This document shows, piece by piece, positions 50,427-57,463 of a stretch of 62,840 bases of DNA (positions are counted from its first letter, which is position 1; each line of letters opens with the position of its first letter). The position numbers and the translations under genes were made by a program. A model generated the notes under the pieces. It ran no database searches and was not told where the DNA came from. It saw nothing but the letters and a program-made list of their open reading frames with translations. The DNA lies in contig CAYZSE010000002.1 of assembly GCA_964481035.1 (NCBI GenBank), forward strand, positions 1 through 62,840. Reading direction: 5' to 3'. Source of the stretch: JAAAPF01 sp964481035 (GTDB lineage Bacteria > Pseudomonadota > Alphaproteobacteria > Geminicoccales > Geminicoccaceae).

Positions 50427-51112
50427 GACGAGGCTCCCTCATTGTCGGTGGTGTCGGTATCGGGCGCGCGGACGGCGGTGACGTCGCGGAGCGGGATGGT
50501 GCGGTCACCGAGGTCCAAGAGCAGCTCGCCGTTGACGTTCTCGACGGCGACGACGCGACCCTTGAGCCTGGTCGAGACCTCGATCGGCGCGCCGGCGAGG
50601 TCGCGGGCGTCGACGGCGAAGCGGTAGGTGCCTTCGGGGGCGCGGAAGCCGTCATCGGCGCGGCCGTCCCAGACGACGGTCTGCTCGCCGTCGGCGGGAG
50701 GCGGCGAGAGCGTCGCGATCCGCTCGCCGCGCTCGTCGAAGACGTTGACGAACAGCGTGGCCGGCCGCTCGGTGGTGGTCATCTCGAAGCTGGCGGTGCC
50801 GGTCTTGGCGAGGGTGGCGGTGGCGCCGTCGGCTTCGACCTCACGGCCGAGATAGGCGGCGCCGGCGCCGAGGCCGTCGGTGCTCATCAGGCTCACCAGC
50901 GTGTCGAGCTTGGTGTTGGTCGCGATGACCTGCTCGACGTTGGCGAACTGGACCAGCTGCTGGGTGAACTGGTTCGAGTCCATCGGCGACAGGGGATCCT
51001 GGTTGGCGAGCTGGGTCGTCAGCAGCCGCAGGAACGTGTCGAAATCTTGCGCGATCGAGGTCTTGCGATCGGCGGAGCCGGGCGTTGCGGCGTCGACGGG
51101 GGAAACGGACAT
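50423..51112 (-). CDS. flgD: flagellar hook assembly (hook cap) protein FlgD
   Basis: A 229-residue hook scaffolding protein. The conserved N-terminus is DFDTFLRLLTTQLANQDPLSPMDSNQFTQQLVQFANVEQ (residues about 23-61). The Ig-like C-domain includes VVWDGRADDGFRAPEGTYRFAVDARD. It caps the growing hook and leaves after completion. It lies between fliK and flgE; the 14-bp spacing from fliK and the ATGA overlap to flgE indicate one operon. Confidence 0.94.
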   Translation of the reverse strand: MSVSPVDAATPGSADRKTSIAQDFDTFLRLLTTQLANQDPLSPMDSNQFTQQLVQFANVEQVIATNTKLDTLVSLMSTDGLGAGAAYLGREVEADGATATLAKTGTASFEMTTTERPATLFVNVFDERGERIATLSPPPADGEQTVVWDGRADDGFRAPEGTYRFAVDARDLAGAPIEVSTRLKGRVVAVENVNGELLLDLGDRTIPLRDVTAVRAPDTDTTDNEGASS

Positions 51113-51126
51113 GGCGTGGCTCCAAC

Positions 51127-52400
51127 TCAGGCGTGGACGTCGAGGACGCGGCGGGCGTCGAACAGGGACGCGGGCGGCTCCGGGCCGGCGTCGGCCGCGG
51201 TGGCGGCCTCGCCAGTGGTGCCGTCGGCGCGGTCCCCACGTTGGGCTCGGTGCTGGTCCGATGGCCCTTGGCGGAGGTCACGGCCGGCCTGTTGGTCGAG
51301 ATCGTAGCGGACGCCGTCGCGGCCGAGATCGAGGCCGCTTGCCGCCAGCGCGCGCTCCAGCTGATGACCGTGGCGCTGGAGCAGCTCGAGCGCGGCGCCG
51401 TCCTCGGCGCGAATGTGCACCCGCACGCCGGTCTCACCCTCGAACTCGAGGCGGATGTCGACGCGGCCGAGGGCCGCCGGCTGGAGGCGGAGGTGCAGCT
51501 CGGCCTGGCGGCCCTGGGCGGCACGGGCGACGTGCAGCGAAACCTCGTCGGGCGGCACCTCCGGCGCCGGCGCCGGTGGCGCCTCCGAAGGCCGGCTCGA
51601 GGCGCCCGCAGCCAGCGTCGGCGGCGGCAACTCCCGCGCCGATACCGGCATGGCGCCCGCCGGCTCGGCGGCGGGGCTCGGCCCCGTCGACGCCGGTGCC
51701 GATGGCGCCTGCTCGGACCCGGACGATGGCGTGCGCGCCGCTCTCCCGTTCGCCGCCTCGGGCTCGCCCATCACATCGGGGGCGGTACCCGGCGCCGTCG
51801 AATCGCCCAGCGGCGCCGTCGAATCGCCCAGCGGCGCCGTCGNNNNNNNNNNNNNNNNNNNNNNNNNNNNNNNNNNNNNNNNNNNNNNNNNNNNNNNNNN
51901 NNNNNNNNNNNNNNNNNNNNNNNNNNNNNNNNNNNNNNNNNNGCGGCGGCAGGCGGCGGCGAGGAAGCGGCGGCATCGAGGGGGTCCGCATCCGCGGTCG
52001 CGGCGAGCATGGGCGGGCCGTTCGGCTCGGCCGTGGCCCTTCGCGGCGTCACCCCCGGCGCGACCGGCGGGTCCGCCGCCGGCGCCGATGCGGCTGGTCG
52101 CGCCGGCGGCGACGGGACGGCGGCGGTCGCCTCTGCGAGCAACGGGGCAGGCGGGCCCGCCGGCGGGTGCGGGGACGACCCTGGGACGTGCGCCGCCGCT
52201 GGCGCCATCGCGGTTGCTTCGGGCACGGTGGCCGGCGCTGCGCCGCTCGCCGGCGGGCCCGCAAGCGGGATCCCGGGCACGGGCGGGCCCGGCAGCGGGC
52301 CGCCGAGCAACCGGGCGAACTCCGCGGCGAGCGCCGGCGCCGCGGAGGCCGCGGGCTGCGGGAGGAGAGGGCTCGTCGACCGGGTGGGGTGCGTCTGCAT
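51127..52400 (-). CDS. fliK: flagellar hook-length control protein FliK (with internal gap)
   Basis: Starts MQTHPTRSTSPLLPQPA at 52400. The N-terminal half is a Pro/Ala-rich flexible ruler-like region. The C-terminal Flg_hook domain (LHLRLQPAALGRVDIRLEFEGETGVRVHIRAE..LELLQRHGHQLERALAASG) is near the end. The frame is broken by 100 N at 51843-51942, immediately beside tandem 21-bp repeats encoding DSTAPLG, so the true length is unknown. FliK senses hook length and switches export specificity. It is the first gene of the fliK-flgD-flgE operon. Confidence 0.88.
51790..51842. repeat. 21-bp tandem repeat inside fliK, running into a gap
   Basis: The unit CGGCGCCGTCGAATCGCCCAG occurs twice in full (51790-51810, 51811-51831), with 11 bp of a third before the N run. 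It encodes the heptapeptide DSTAPLG on the minus strand. The assembler probably stopped because more copies follow. Confidence 0.85.
51843..51942. other. assembly gap inside fliK
   Basis: 100 N adjoining the tandem repeat. Flanks are not duplicated, so the gap probably stands for an unresolved repeat array and the reading frame across it cannot be judged. Confidence 0.8.
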
Positions 52401-52429
52401 GGCACGAACCCTCTTTCAAGGTTCATGCC
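52401..52429 (-). promoter_or_regulatory. inverted repeat abutting the fliK start
   Basis: GGCATGAACC and GGTTCGTGCC (minus strand) form a 10-bp stem with one mismatch around a 9-nt loop. The second arm ends at the fliK ATG. It could sequester the fliK ribosome site (AGAGGG lies in the loop/arm), act as an operator, or weakly terminate transcription arriving from the dksA side. Confidence 0.35.
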
Positions 52430-52523
52430 AATGGCGGGACGGAGGGTGATGTGGGGTGGACGAGGCGAGGCGCGAACCGGGGCTTCGGCAAATCCTGCCG
52501 AGCGGGCCGGCAGCCCTTGCCGA

Positions 52524-52940
52524 TCAGGCCTCGCGGTAGGCCTTCTCGCGGCGCTCGTGGCGCTCCTGCGCCTCGATGCACAGGGTGGCGATGGGTCGCG
52601 CGTCGAGACGCTCGAGCCCGATCGGCTCACCGGTTTCCTCGCAAAAGCCGTAAGAGCCGTCCTCGATGCGCTCGAGGGCCTGCTCGATCTTGCTCAACAG
52701 CTTGCGCTCGCGGTCTCGCGTCCGCAGGTGATAGTGCCGCTGGATTTCCGCCGATGCCCAATCGGTCGTGTCGGCGAGCCGGGTGTCCTCCTCCTTCAGC
52801 TCTTGGAGGGTGAGGCCGGAGACACGGAGGATTTCCGTGCGCCAAGCGACGAGCTTGCGCTTGAAGTGCGCGAGTTGACGCTCGCACATGTACCCCTCGC
52901 CGTTGACCGGTTGGTAGCGTTCCGAAGCGGGTTCCGACAC
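52524..52940 (-). CDS. dksA: DksA/TraR-family zinc-finger-like transcription factor
   Basis: A 138-residue DksA homologue. A coiled-coil N-domain (LAHFKRKLVAWRTEILRVSGLTLQELKEEDTRLADTTDWAS, about 40-80) is followed by the finger region YGFCEETGEPIGLERLDARPIATLCIEAQERHERREK. Only two of the four usual zinc Cys are present, as in many alphaproteobacterial DksA proteins. It binds RNA polymerase with ppGpp and adjusts transcription under stress. The GTG at 52940 has GGGGAGGAGGG upstream; the frame is open further, but not credibly coding. Confidence 0.9.
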   Translation of the reverse strand: MSEPASERYQPVNGEGYMCERQLAHFKRKLVAWRTEILRVSGLTLQELKEEDTRLADTTDWASAEIQRHYHLRTRDRERKLLSKIEQALERIEDGSYGFCEETGEPIGLERLDARPIATLCIEAQERHERREKAYREA

Positions 52941-53040
52941 GTGACCCTCCTCCCCGACGAGCGACCCGAGCGTCCCTCGGCGCCGGGCCCGAACCAAGGC
53001 GCTCCCATTAGAGGTCGTCGGCGATGGGTGCAAGCGACGA

Positions 53041-53823
53041 CTAGGGCCCGCCGGCCGCATCCTGGGGCATGCACGGGCCGGCACAGCCCGGCCGCGCGTG
53101 GAGGTCGATCCGGTCGATCCGCGCGCCCAGCCCGTCGATCAGCAGGAGCGTCCCGATCAGGTCGGGCATCGCGCCCAGCAGCCATTTCAGCGCCTCGGTC
53201 GCCATCATCGCACCGACCTGGCCGGCGACCGGGCCGAGCACGCCGCCTAGGGCGCAGGTCGGCAGCGCCTCGCCCGCGGGCGTCTCGGGGAACAGGCAGG
53301 CGAAGCAGGGCGCGCCCGGCCGCGCGAACGGCGCGAACAGGGTGAGCTGGCCCTCGAAGCCCTGGACCGAGCCGCTGACGAGCGGCCGCCGCGCCCCGGC
53401 TGCCGCGGCGGCGAGATCGGCGCGGGTGGCGAAGCTGTCGCTGCCGTCGATCACCAGGTCGACCTCGCGGCAGAGCGGCGCGGCGCTCGCCCGGTCGAGC
53501 CGCAGGGCGCGGGCGTCGATCCGGCAGCTCGGGTTGAGCGCGCCGAGGCGCTCGGCCGCGGCCGCGACCTTGGCCCGGCCGACGTCGGCGGTGGTGTAGA
53601 GAACCTGGCGGTGCAGGTTGTCGAGGCTCACCGCGTCGTCGTCGACCACGAGCAGCCGGCCGATGCCGGCGGCCGCGAGGTACAGCGCCACCGGCGCCCC
53701 GAGACCGCCCGCGCCGACGAGCAGCACCGAGGCGTCGCGCAGCCGCGCCTGGCCGACGCCGCCGATCTCGGGCAGGACGATCTGGCGACCGTAGCGCTCG
53801 AGGTCGTCGTCGGTGAAGCGCAT
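53041..53823 (-). CDS. moeB: MoeB/ThiF-family sulfur-carrier adenylyltransferase
   Basis: A 260-residue E1-like enzyme. Signatures are MRFTDDDLERYGRQIVLPEIGGVGQ, the nucleotide motif VGAGGLGAPVALYLAAAGIG, VDDDAVSLDNLHRQVLY and VIDGSDSFATR. The zinc Cys pairs are PCFACLF and GCAGPCM. It adenylates the C-terminal Gly-Gly of a sulfur carrier (MoaD or ThiS). No such partner is next to it, so molybdopterin versus thiamine cannot be settled. The ATG at 53823 is preferred over 53859 because the latter would overlap the divergent sigma-54 promoter. Confidence 0.88.
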   Translation of the reverse strand: MRFTDDDLERYGRQIVLPEIGGVGQARLRDASVLLVGAGGLGAPVALYLAAAGIGRLLVVDDDAVSLDNLHRQVLYTTADVGRAKVAAAAERLGALNPSCRIDARALRLDRASAAPLCREVDLVIDGSDSFATRADLAAAAAGARRPLVSGSVQGFEGQLTLFAPFARPGAPCFACLFPETPAGEALPTCALGGVLGPVAGQVGAMMATEALKWLLGAMPDLIGTLLLIDGLGARIDRIDLHARPGCAGPCMPQDAAGGP

Positions 53824-53850
53824 GCGTGAGATCCCGAAGCTGCGCTGGTT

Positions 53851-53866
53851 TGGCACCAAGCTTGCA
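53851..53866 (+). promoter_or_regulatory. sigma-54 (RpoN) promoter
   Basis: TGGCACC-AAGC-TTGCA matches the -24/-12 consensus TGGCACG-N4-TTGCA at 11 of 12 fixed positions. The essential GG and GC are spaced by exactly 10 bp. Transcription would start near 53877, upstream of AAAGG and the ATG at 53905. The FlbD gene in the same cluster would supply the activator. Confidence 0.75.
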
Positions 53867-53904
53867 CGATGGTGCGCATCGCTTCACCTCAAAGGCTCGC
53901 GACG

Positions 53905-54441
53905 ATGAGCATCCAGCCGACCACGGTCCCCGCCCAAGTCCCCGACGCTGCCCGTGGCGGCAATCTCTGGGGCGCGGACGGCTTCGGCTTCGACGACCTC
54001 GTCGATGTCGTCAACCCGTTGCAGCACCTGCCCGTGGTGAGCACCATCTACCGGCAGAGCACGGGCGACGAGATCGGCCTCATCCCGAGGCTCATGGGCG
54101 GCCTGCTCTTCGGCGGCATGCCGGGGCTCGCCAGCGCCACGGTCAACGGCGGCGTCGCCGCCGGCACCGGACGCGATCTCGGAGAGCACGCGATGGCGCT
54201 GCTCTTCGGTGCCGAGCCGTCGCCGACCCTCGACCCGAGCGCGGCGGAACACGCCGCCGCCGCCCGCGCCTACGCCGATGCCGGGCCGCCGGCACCGCAC
54301 GCCGCCGTGCCTTTCGACCAAGCGCCGCCCGTCGTCGTCCCCCCCGATCCGCTACCGCGTCTCGCCGGCGCGCGCGAGCGCCTCCTGGCCGAGGTGGAGG
54401 TGAGTGCCGGTTTCACCGGCAATCACGACCTGGTCGTCTGA
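53905..54441 (+). CDS. conserved hypothetical protein in the flagellar cluster, sigma-54 driven
   Basis: 178 residues, no signal peptide. The N-terminal half holds a well-structured block (GFGFDDLVDVVNPLQHLPVVSTIYRQSTGDEIG, then a Gly/Ala-rich hydrophobic stretch LMGGLLFGGMPGLASATVNGGVAAGTG, and GEHAMALLFG). I believe this is a recurring alphaproteobacterial pattern but cannot name it. The second half is Pro/Ala-rich. A start at 53869 is possible by frame, but lies upstream of the predicted transcription start; 53905 with AAAGG fits. The promoter class suggests a late flagellar or motility function. Confidence 0.75.
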   Translation: MSIQPTTVPAQVPDAARGGNLWGADGFGFDDLVDVVNPLQHLPVVSTIYRQSTGDEIGLIPRLMGGLLFGGMPGLASATVNGGVAAGTGRDLGEHAMALLFGAEPSPTLDPSAAEHAAAARAYADAGPPAPHAAVPFDQAPPVVVPPDPLPRLAGARERLLAEVEVSAGFTGNHDLVV

Positions 54442-54468
54442 GCCGGGGTGGCACGAAGGGCCACGGCG

Positions 54469-54485
54469 GTAAGCTTCGCTTAACC
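54469..54485 (+). promoter_or_regulatory. CtrA-like box upstream of the fliO-fliP operon
   Basis: GTAA-GCTTCGC-TTAACC matches TTAA-N7-TTAACC at all but the first base, including both trailing C residues. It lies 66 bp upstream of the first gene of the operon, at a spacing normal for a CtrA-activated promoter. Confidence 0.65.
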
Positions 54486-54550
54486 CTGTTCGCCGAAGAA
54501 GGATCGCGAAGGCCCCGCCGGTGATGCATCGGGGCCGAACGAGGTCGGCG

Positions 54551-54877
54551 ATGGCGGACGACGGTAGACTGCAAATCCTGGCACGGGGCCTGATCGAGGC
54601 GTTGAAGCGCGACGCCCGGCAACTGGAGGCCGACGGCGCGCCCGATCTGGCGCGGCTCGCCGCGCAGCTCGACGCCCTGCTCGCCCACGTTGCCGCAGCG
54701 CCCGACGCGGCCGGGCGACGCATGCTGCTCGCGGCGCTCGACGAGGTCGAGCTCTTCCACCGGCGCGTCCGTGCCTCGCTCGACGACACCCGGACGGCGC
54801 TCGAAGGCGCGGCGCAGCGCCGCATGGCGCGGCGAGCCTACGGCGAGGCCGAGCGCTTCGGCGCGGGGTCCGCGTGA
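54551..54877 (+). CDS. small hypothetical protein, first gene of the fliO-fliP operon
   Basis: 108 residues, helical and Ala/Leu/Arg-rich (LQILARGLIEALKRDARQLEADGAPDLARLAAQLDALLAH...), with no signal peptide or membrane segment. The later part (DEVELFHRRVRASLDDTRTALEGAAQRRMARRAY) looks like a coiled coil. The ATG at 54551 is near GAGGTCGG; another ATG lies at 54521. Its stop overlaps the fliO start. It may be a flagellar chaperone or regulator, but only context suggests it. Confidence 0.7.
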   Translation: MADDGRLQILARGLIEALKRDARQLEADGAPDLARLAAQLDALLAHVAAAPDAAGRRMLLAALDEVELFHRRVRASLDDTRTALEGAAQRRMARRAYGEAERFGAGSA

Positions 54878-55158
54878 TGGGCGTCGTCGACAGCGCGCCG
54901 CTGATCGAGGCCGTGGGCGCGCTGGCCGTCGTGCTCGGCCTGATGGCCCTCCTCGCTGTCGGCCTGCGCCTGTGGCGCGGTCGCGGTGGCCCGCTCGCGG
55001 CCCCGCGCCTGGCGCTGGTCGAGACCCTCGCGCTCGATGGCCGGCACCGGCTCGTGCGCGTCCGCGACGGCGCGGCCGAGCATGTTCTGCTGCTGGGCCC
55101 GCAGGCCGCCTCGGTCGTCACCTCGACGCCGCCATCCCTTTCGGAGACCGCGCCGTGA
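54877..55158 (+). CDS. fliO: flagellar biosynthetic protein FliO-like
   Basis: A 93-residue protein with one N-terminal transmembrane helix (about 8-30, EAVGALAVVLGLMALLAVGL) and a small cytoplasmic domain: PRLALVETLALDGRHRLVRVRDGAAEHVLLLGPQAASVV. The domain closely follows the FliO pattern (hxxhxxxxLDxxxxhhxhxxxxxEhhhhhG). FliO assists FliP assembly into the export gate. The ATG overlaps the previous stop (TGATG), and the stop overlaps the fliP start (GTGA). Confidence 0.88.
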   Translation: MGVVDSAPLIEAVGALAVVLGLMALLAVGLRLWRGRGGPLAAPRLALVETLALDGRHRLVRVRDGAAEHVLLLGPQAASVVTSTPPSLSETAP

Positions 55159-55910
55159 TCCGCCGCGCCCTGGTCCTCTCAGCTGTGCTCCTGGCGCTCG
55201 CCGCGGGGCCCGCCGCGGCGCAGTCGCTGACCCTCGATCTCGGCGGCAGCGGCGACAGCGTCACCGCCCAGATCTTCCAGCTCATGCTGCTCGTCACGGT
55301 GCTGAGCGTGGCGCCGGGGATCCTGGTGATGGTGACCTCGTTCACGCGGATCATCGTCGTCCTCGCCTTTCTGCGGACCGCGCTGGGCTTGCAGACGACG
55401 CCACCCAACAGCGTGCTGGTCGGCCTCGCGCTGTTCTTGAGCCTGTTCGTCATGGCGCCGGTGTTCGAGCAGTCCTACGAGCAGGGCATCCGCCCGCTCC
55501 TCGACGAGAAGGTCGAGGAGATGGAGGGGCTCCGGCTCGCCGCCGCACCCGTGCACGAGTTCATGCTCGGCCAGGTCCGCGAGAAGGACCTCATGCTCTT
55601 CGTCGACATGGCGAAAATCGAGCTCGCAGACGACCCCGCGGCGGTCCCCTATCGCGTCCTCATCCCGGCCTTCATGATCTCTGAGCTGCGCCGCGCCTTC
55701 GAGATCGGCTTTCTCATCTACCTGCCGTTCCTGATCATCGACATGGTGGTGGCCTCGATCTTGATGTCGATGGGCATGATGATGCTGCCGCCGGTGATGA
55801 TCGCCTTGCCCTTCAAGCTCATCTTCTTCGTGCTCGTCGACGGCTGGTTCCTCGTCGTCGGCTCGCTGGTCGAGAGCTACACGACGATCGGTCCCCTCGC
55901 CGGCGGCTAG
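55155..55910 (+). CDS. fliP: flagellar export gate protein FliP
   Basis: A 251-residue FliP. Signal peptide (residues 1-22). Then QIFQLMLLVTVLSVAPGILVMVTSFTRIIVVLAFLRTALGLQTTPPNSVLVGLALFLSLFVMAPVF, the LIPAFMISELRRAFEIGFLIYLPFLIIDMVVASILMSMGMMMLPPVMIALPFKLIFFVLVDGW block, and a C-terminus ending VESYTTIGPLAGG. All are diagnostic. It forms the core of the FliPQR gate. It starts at a GTG overlapping fliO. Confidence 0.96.
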   Translation: MIRRALVLSAVLLALAAGPAAAQSLTLDLGGSGDSVTAQIFQLMLLVTVLSVAPGILVMVTSFTRIIVVLAFLRTALGLQTTPPNSVLVGLALFLSLFVMAPVFEQSYEQGIRPLLDEKVEEMEGLRLAAAPVHEFMLGQVREKDLMLFVDMAKIELADDPAAVPYRVLIPAFMISELRRAFEIGFLIYLPFLIIDMVVASILMSMGMMMLPPVMIALPFKLIFFVLVDGWFLVVGSLVESYTTIGPLAGG

Positions 55911-56095
55911 CGCTGTTCCCACACAACTGGAACCGCCGCGACCCTTGCCCCCGCCGTTCCGCCCGGTGACATCGTAGGCTCGCGGGCGGAAGCGCGGGGC
56001 CGAGGGTGGGTCTCGCACATCGGGAACAGCTCTTCGCCTGCCCTGAGGGTCGCCTTGCCGCCGCCGGGCCGTCTGCTAGGAAGGCCGCGTCCACC

Positions 56096-57070
56096 ATGGG
56101 AGGGCGTGCCGTGCTGCGTGGCTATCGTGCCGATGAGGGGCGCTTGACGCCCGCGAGCCCTTTGCCCGCCGATCTCGCCGGCGTCGTCTGGCTCGACCTC
56201 ATGGAGCCGACGGGCGACGAGGAGGCGCAGGTCGAAGCCGCCCTCGGCATCGACGTGCCGACCCGCGAGGAGATGGCCGAGATCGAGATTTCCTCGCGGC
56301 TCTACGAGGAGGACGGGGCGCTCTTCATGACCGCCGTGCTGCCGGCAAAGACGGCGGCGGACCAGCCCTTGCTGCTGCCGGTCACCTTCGTGCGGGTGGG
56401 CGATCGGCTGGTGACGGTGCGCTATCACGAGCCGCGCGCCTTCCACGCCTTCTCGGCGCGGCTGGAGCGGACCCACGAGCTCGTGGCCTCGGGCGCGGAG
56501 GTCATGCTGGGGCTCCTCGACGTGGTCGTCGACCGGCTCGCCGACATCCTCGAGACGGCCGGCGCGGCGATCGACGGGATCTCGCGGCAGGTCTTCGGCG
56601 AGGCGCGGGGCAAGCCCATCGGAACCGCGGAGCTGCGCGAACTCGTCCGCGGCCTGGGCCGCAACGGCAATCTCGTCTCCAAGGTCCGCGACAGCCTCGT
56701 CAGCCTCGACCGGCTGGCGGTGTTCTTCGCCCAGCACGAGGGGCGCAGCGGAGCGGGCAAGCGCATCAAGACCATCGCCCGCGACGTCCACTCGCTCACG
56801 TCGCACGCCGATTTCCTGGCCCAGAAGATCACCTTCATCCTCGATGCGACCCTCGGCCTCGTCAATATCGAGCAGAGCGCGATCATCAAGATCGTCTCGG
56901 TCGTGGCCGTCGTGTTTCTCCCGCCGACGCTCGTCGCCTCGATCTACGGCATGAACTTCGAGGTGATGCCGGAACTCGCCTGGGACTTGGGCTATCCGCT
57001 GGCGCTCGGTCTCATGTTAGTCTCCGCCATCCTGCCCTTTGTCTTCTTCAAGCGGCTCGGCTGGCTCTAG
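56096..57070 (+). CDS. CorA-family divalent cation transporter (CorA/ZntB type)
   Basis: About 324 residues. A large cytoplasmic N-domain (WLDLMEPTGDEEAQVEAALGIDVPTREEMAEIEISSRLY) precedes two C-terminal transmembrane helices. The YGMNF loop motif carries the essential GMN. Transports Mg2+, Co2+ or Zn2+. The start may be the ATG at 56096 (GGAAGG upstream) or the GTG at 56111 (GGGAGGG upstream). It stands alone downstream of fliP with 185 bp of featureless intergenic DNA. Confidence 0.92.
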   Translation: MGGRAVLRGYRADEGRLTPASPLPADLAGVVWLDLMEPTGDEEAQVEAALGIDVPTREEMAEIEISSRLYEEDGALFMTAVLPAKTAADQPLLLPVTFVRVGDRLVTVRYHEPRAFHAFSARLERTHELVASGAEVMLGLLDVVVDRLADILETAGAAIDGISRQVFGEARGKPIGTAELRELVRGLGRNGNLVSKVRDSLVSLDRLAVFFAQHEGRSGAGKRIKTIARDVHSLTSHADFLAQKITFILDATLGLVNIEQSAIIKIVSVVAVVFLPPTLVASIYGMNFEVMPELAWDLGYPLALGLMLVSAILPFVFFKRLGWL

Positions 57071-57144
57071 CGAGACCCCGCGACCTCGACGTCGGGGTCG
57101 CCGTCGCGAGCCTGGCGGGCGAGGCCGAACGGGAGCGAAAGACG

Positions 57145-57265
57145 ATGAAGGTCGCCGATCGGCTCGATTGACTCGAACTGGCGCTGCCCGGGTTCCACGT
57201 GACGGTCGGCATCGTGATGGTCGGCATCGGGTGTAATTGCACCTCCTTCTTATTCTTGGGGCTCG
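57145..57265 (+). pseudogene. degenerate duplicate of the puuD 5-prime end
   Basis: The sequence from ATG at 57145 follows the first 40 codons of puuD (57464) at high identity: RLD-stop-LELAL, FHV-VGI and TSFLF correspond to WLDWLELAL, FHVIVGI and TSFFF. A TGG to TGA change introduces a stop after codon 8, and a short internal duplication (GGCATCGTGATGGTCGGCATC) is present. It then enters the N run. A non-functional copy, or a corrupted assembly of one. Confidence 0.7.
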
Positions 57266-57365
57266 NNNNNNNNNNNNNNNNNNNNNNNNNNNNNNNNNNN
57301 NNNNNNNNNNNNNNNNNNNNNNNNNNNNNNNNNNNNNNNNNNNNNNNNNNNNNNNNNNNNNNNNN
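57266..57365. other. assembly gap between puuD copies
   Basis: 100 N lying between the degenerate and the intact puuD 5-prime sequences. The duplication itself probably broke the assembly. The length is a placeholder. Confidence 0.8.
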
Positions 57366-57463
57366 GCTGTCGTCGCCCGGAACGGGTTGAGCCGCGACCT
57401 CGGCGCGCTTGGCGCCCGGAGGCCCGGCTGCTACGCGATTGCGGTTGTTGGCGGGGGACGGCG

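Noticed and set aside
52415..52430. Sigma-54-like element TGGCATG-N4-TTGAA before fliK
   Set aside because: The -12 GC is GA, and transcription would start about 5 bp before the fliK ATG, cutting off the ribosome site; the sequence is better explained as an arm of the inverted repeat.
53869..53904. Upstream ATG at 53869 as start of the sigma-54-driven gene
   Set aside because: It lies before the predicted transcription start near 53877 and has no ribosome site; 53905 fits both.
57071..57110. GACCCC...GGGGTC inverted repeat after the CorA gene as a terminator
   Set aside because: Only a 6-bp stem with a long loop and no T-run; not distinguishable from chance in this GC content.
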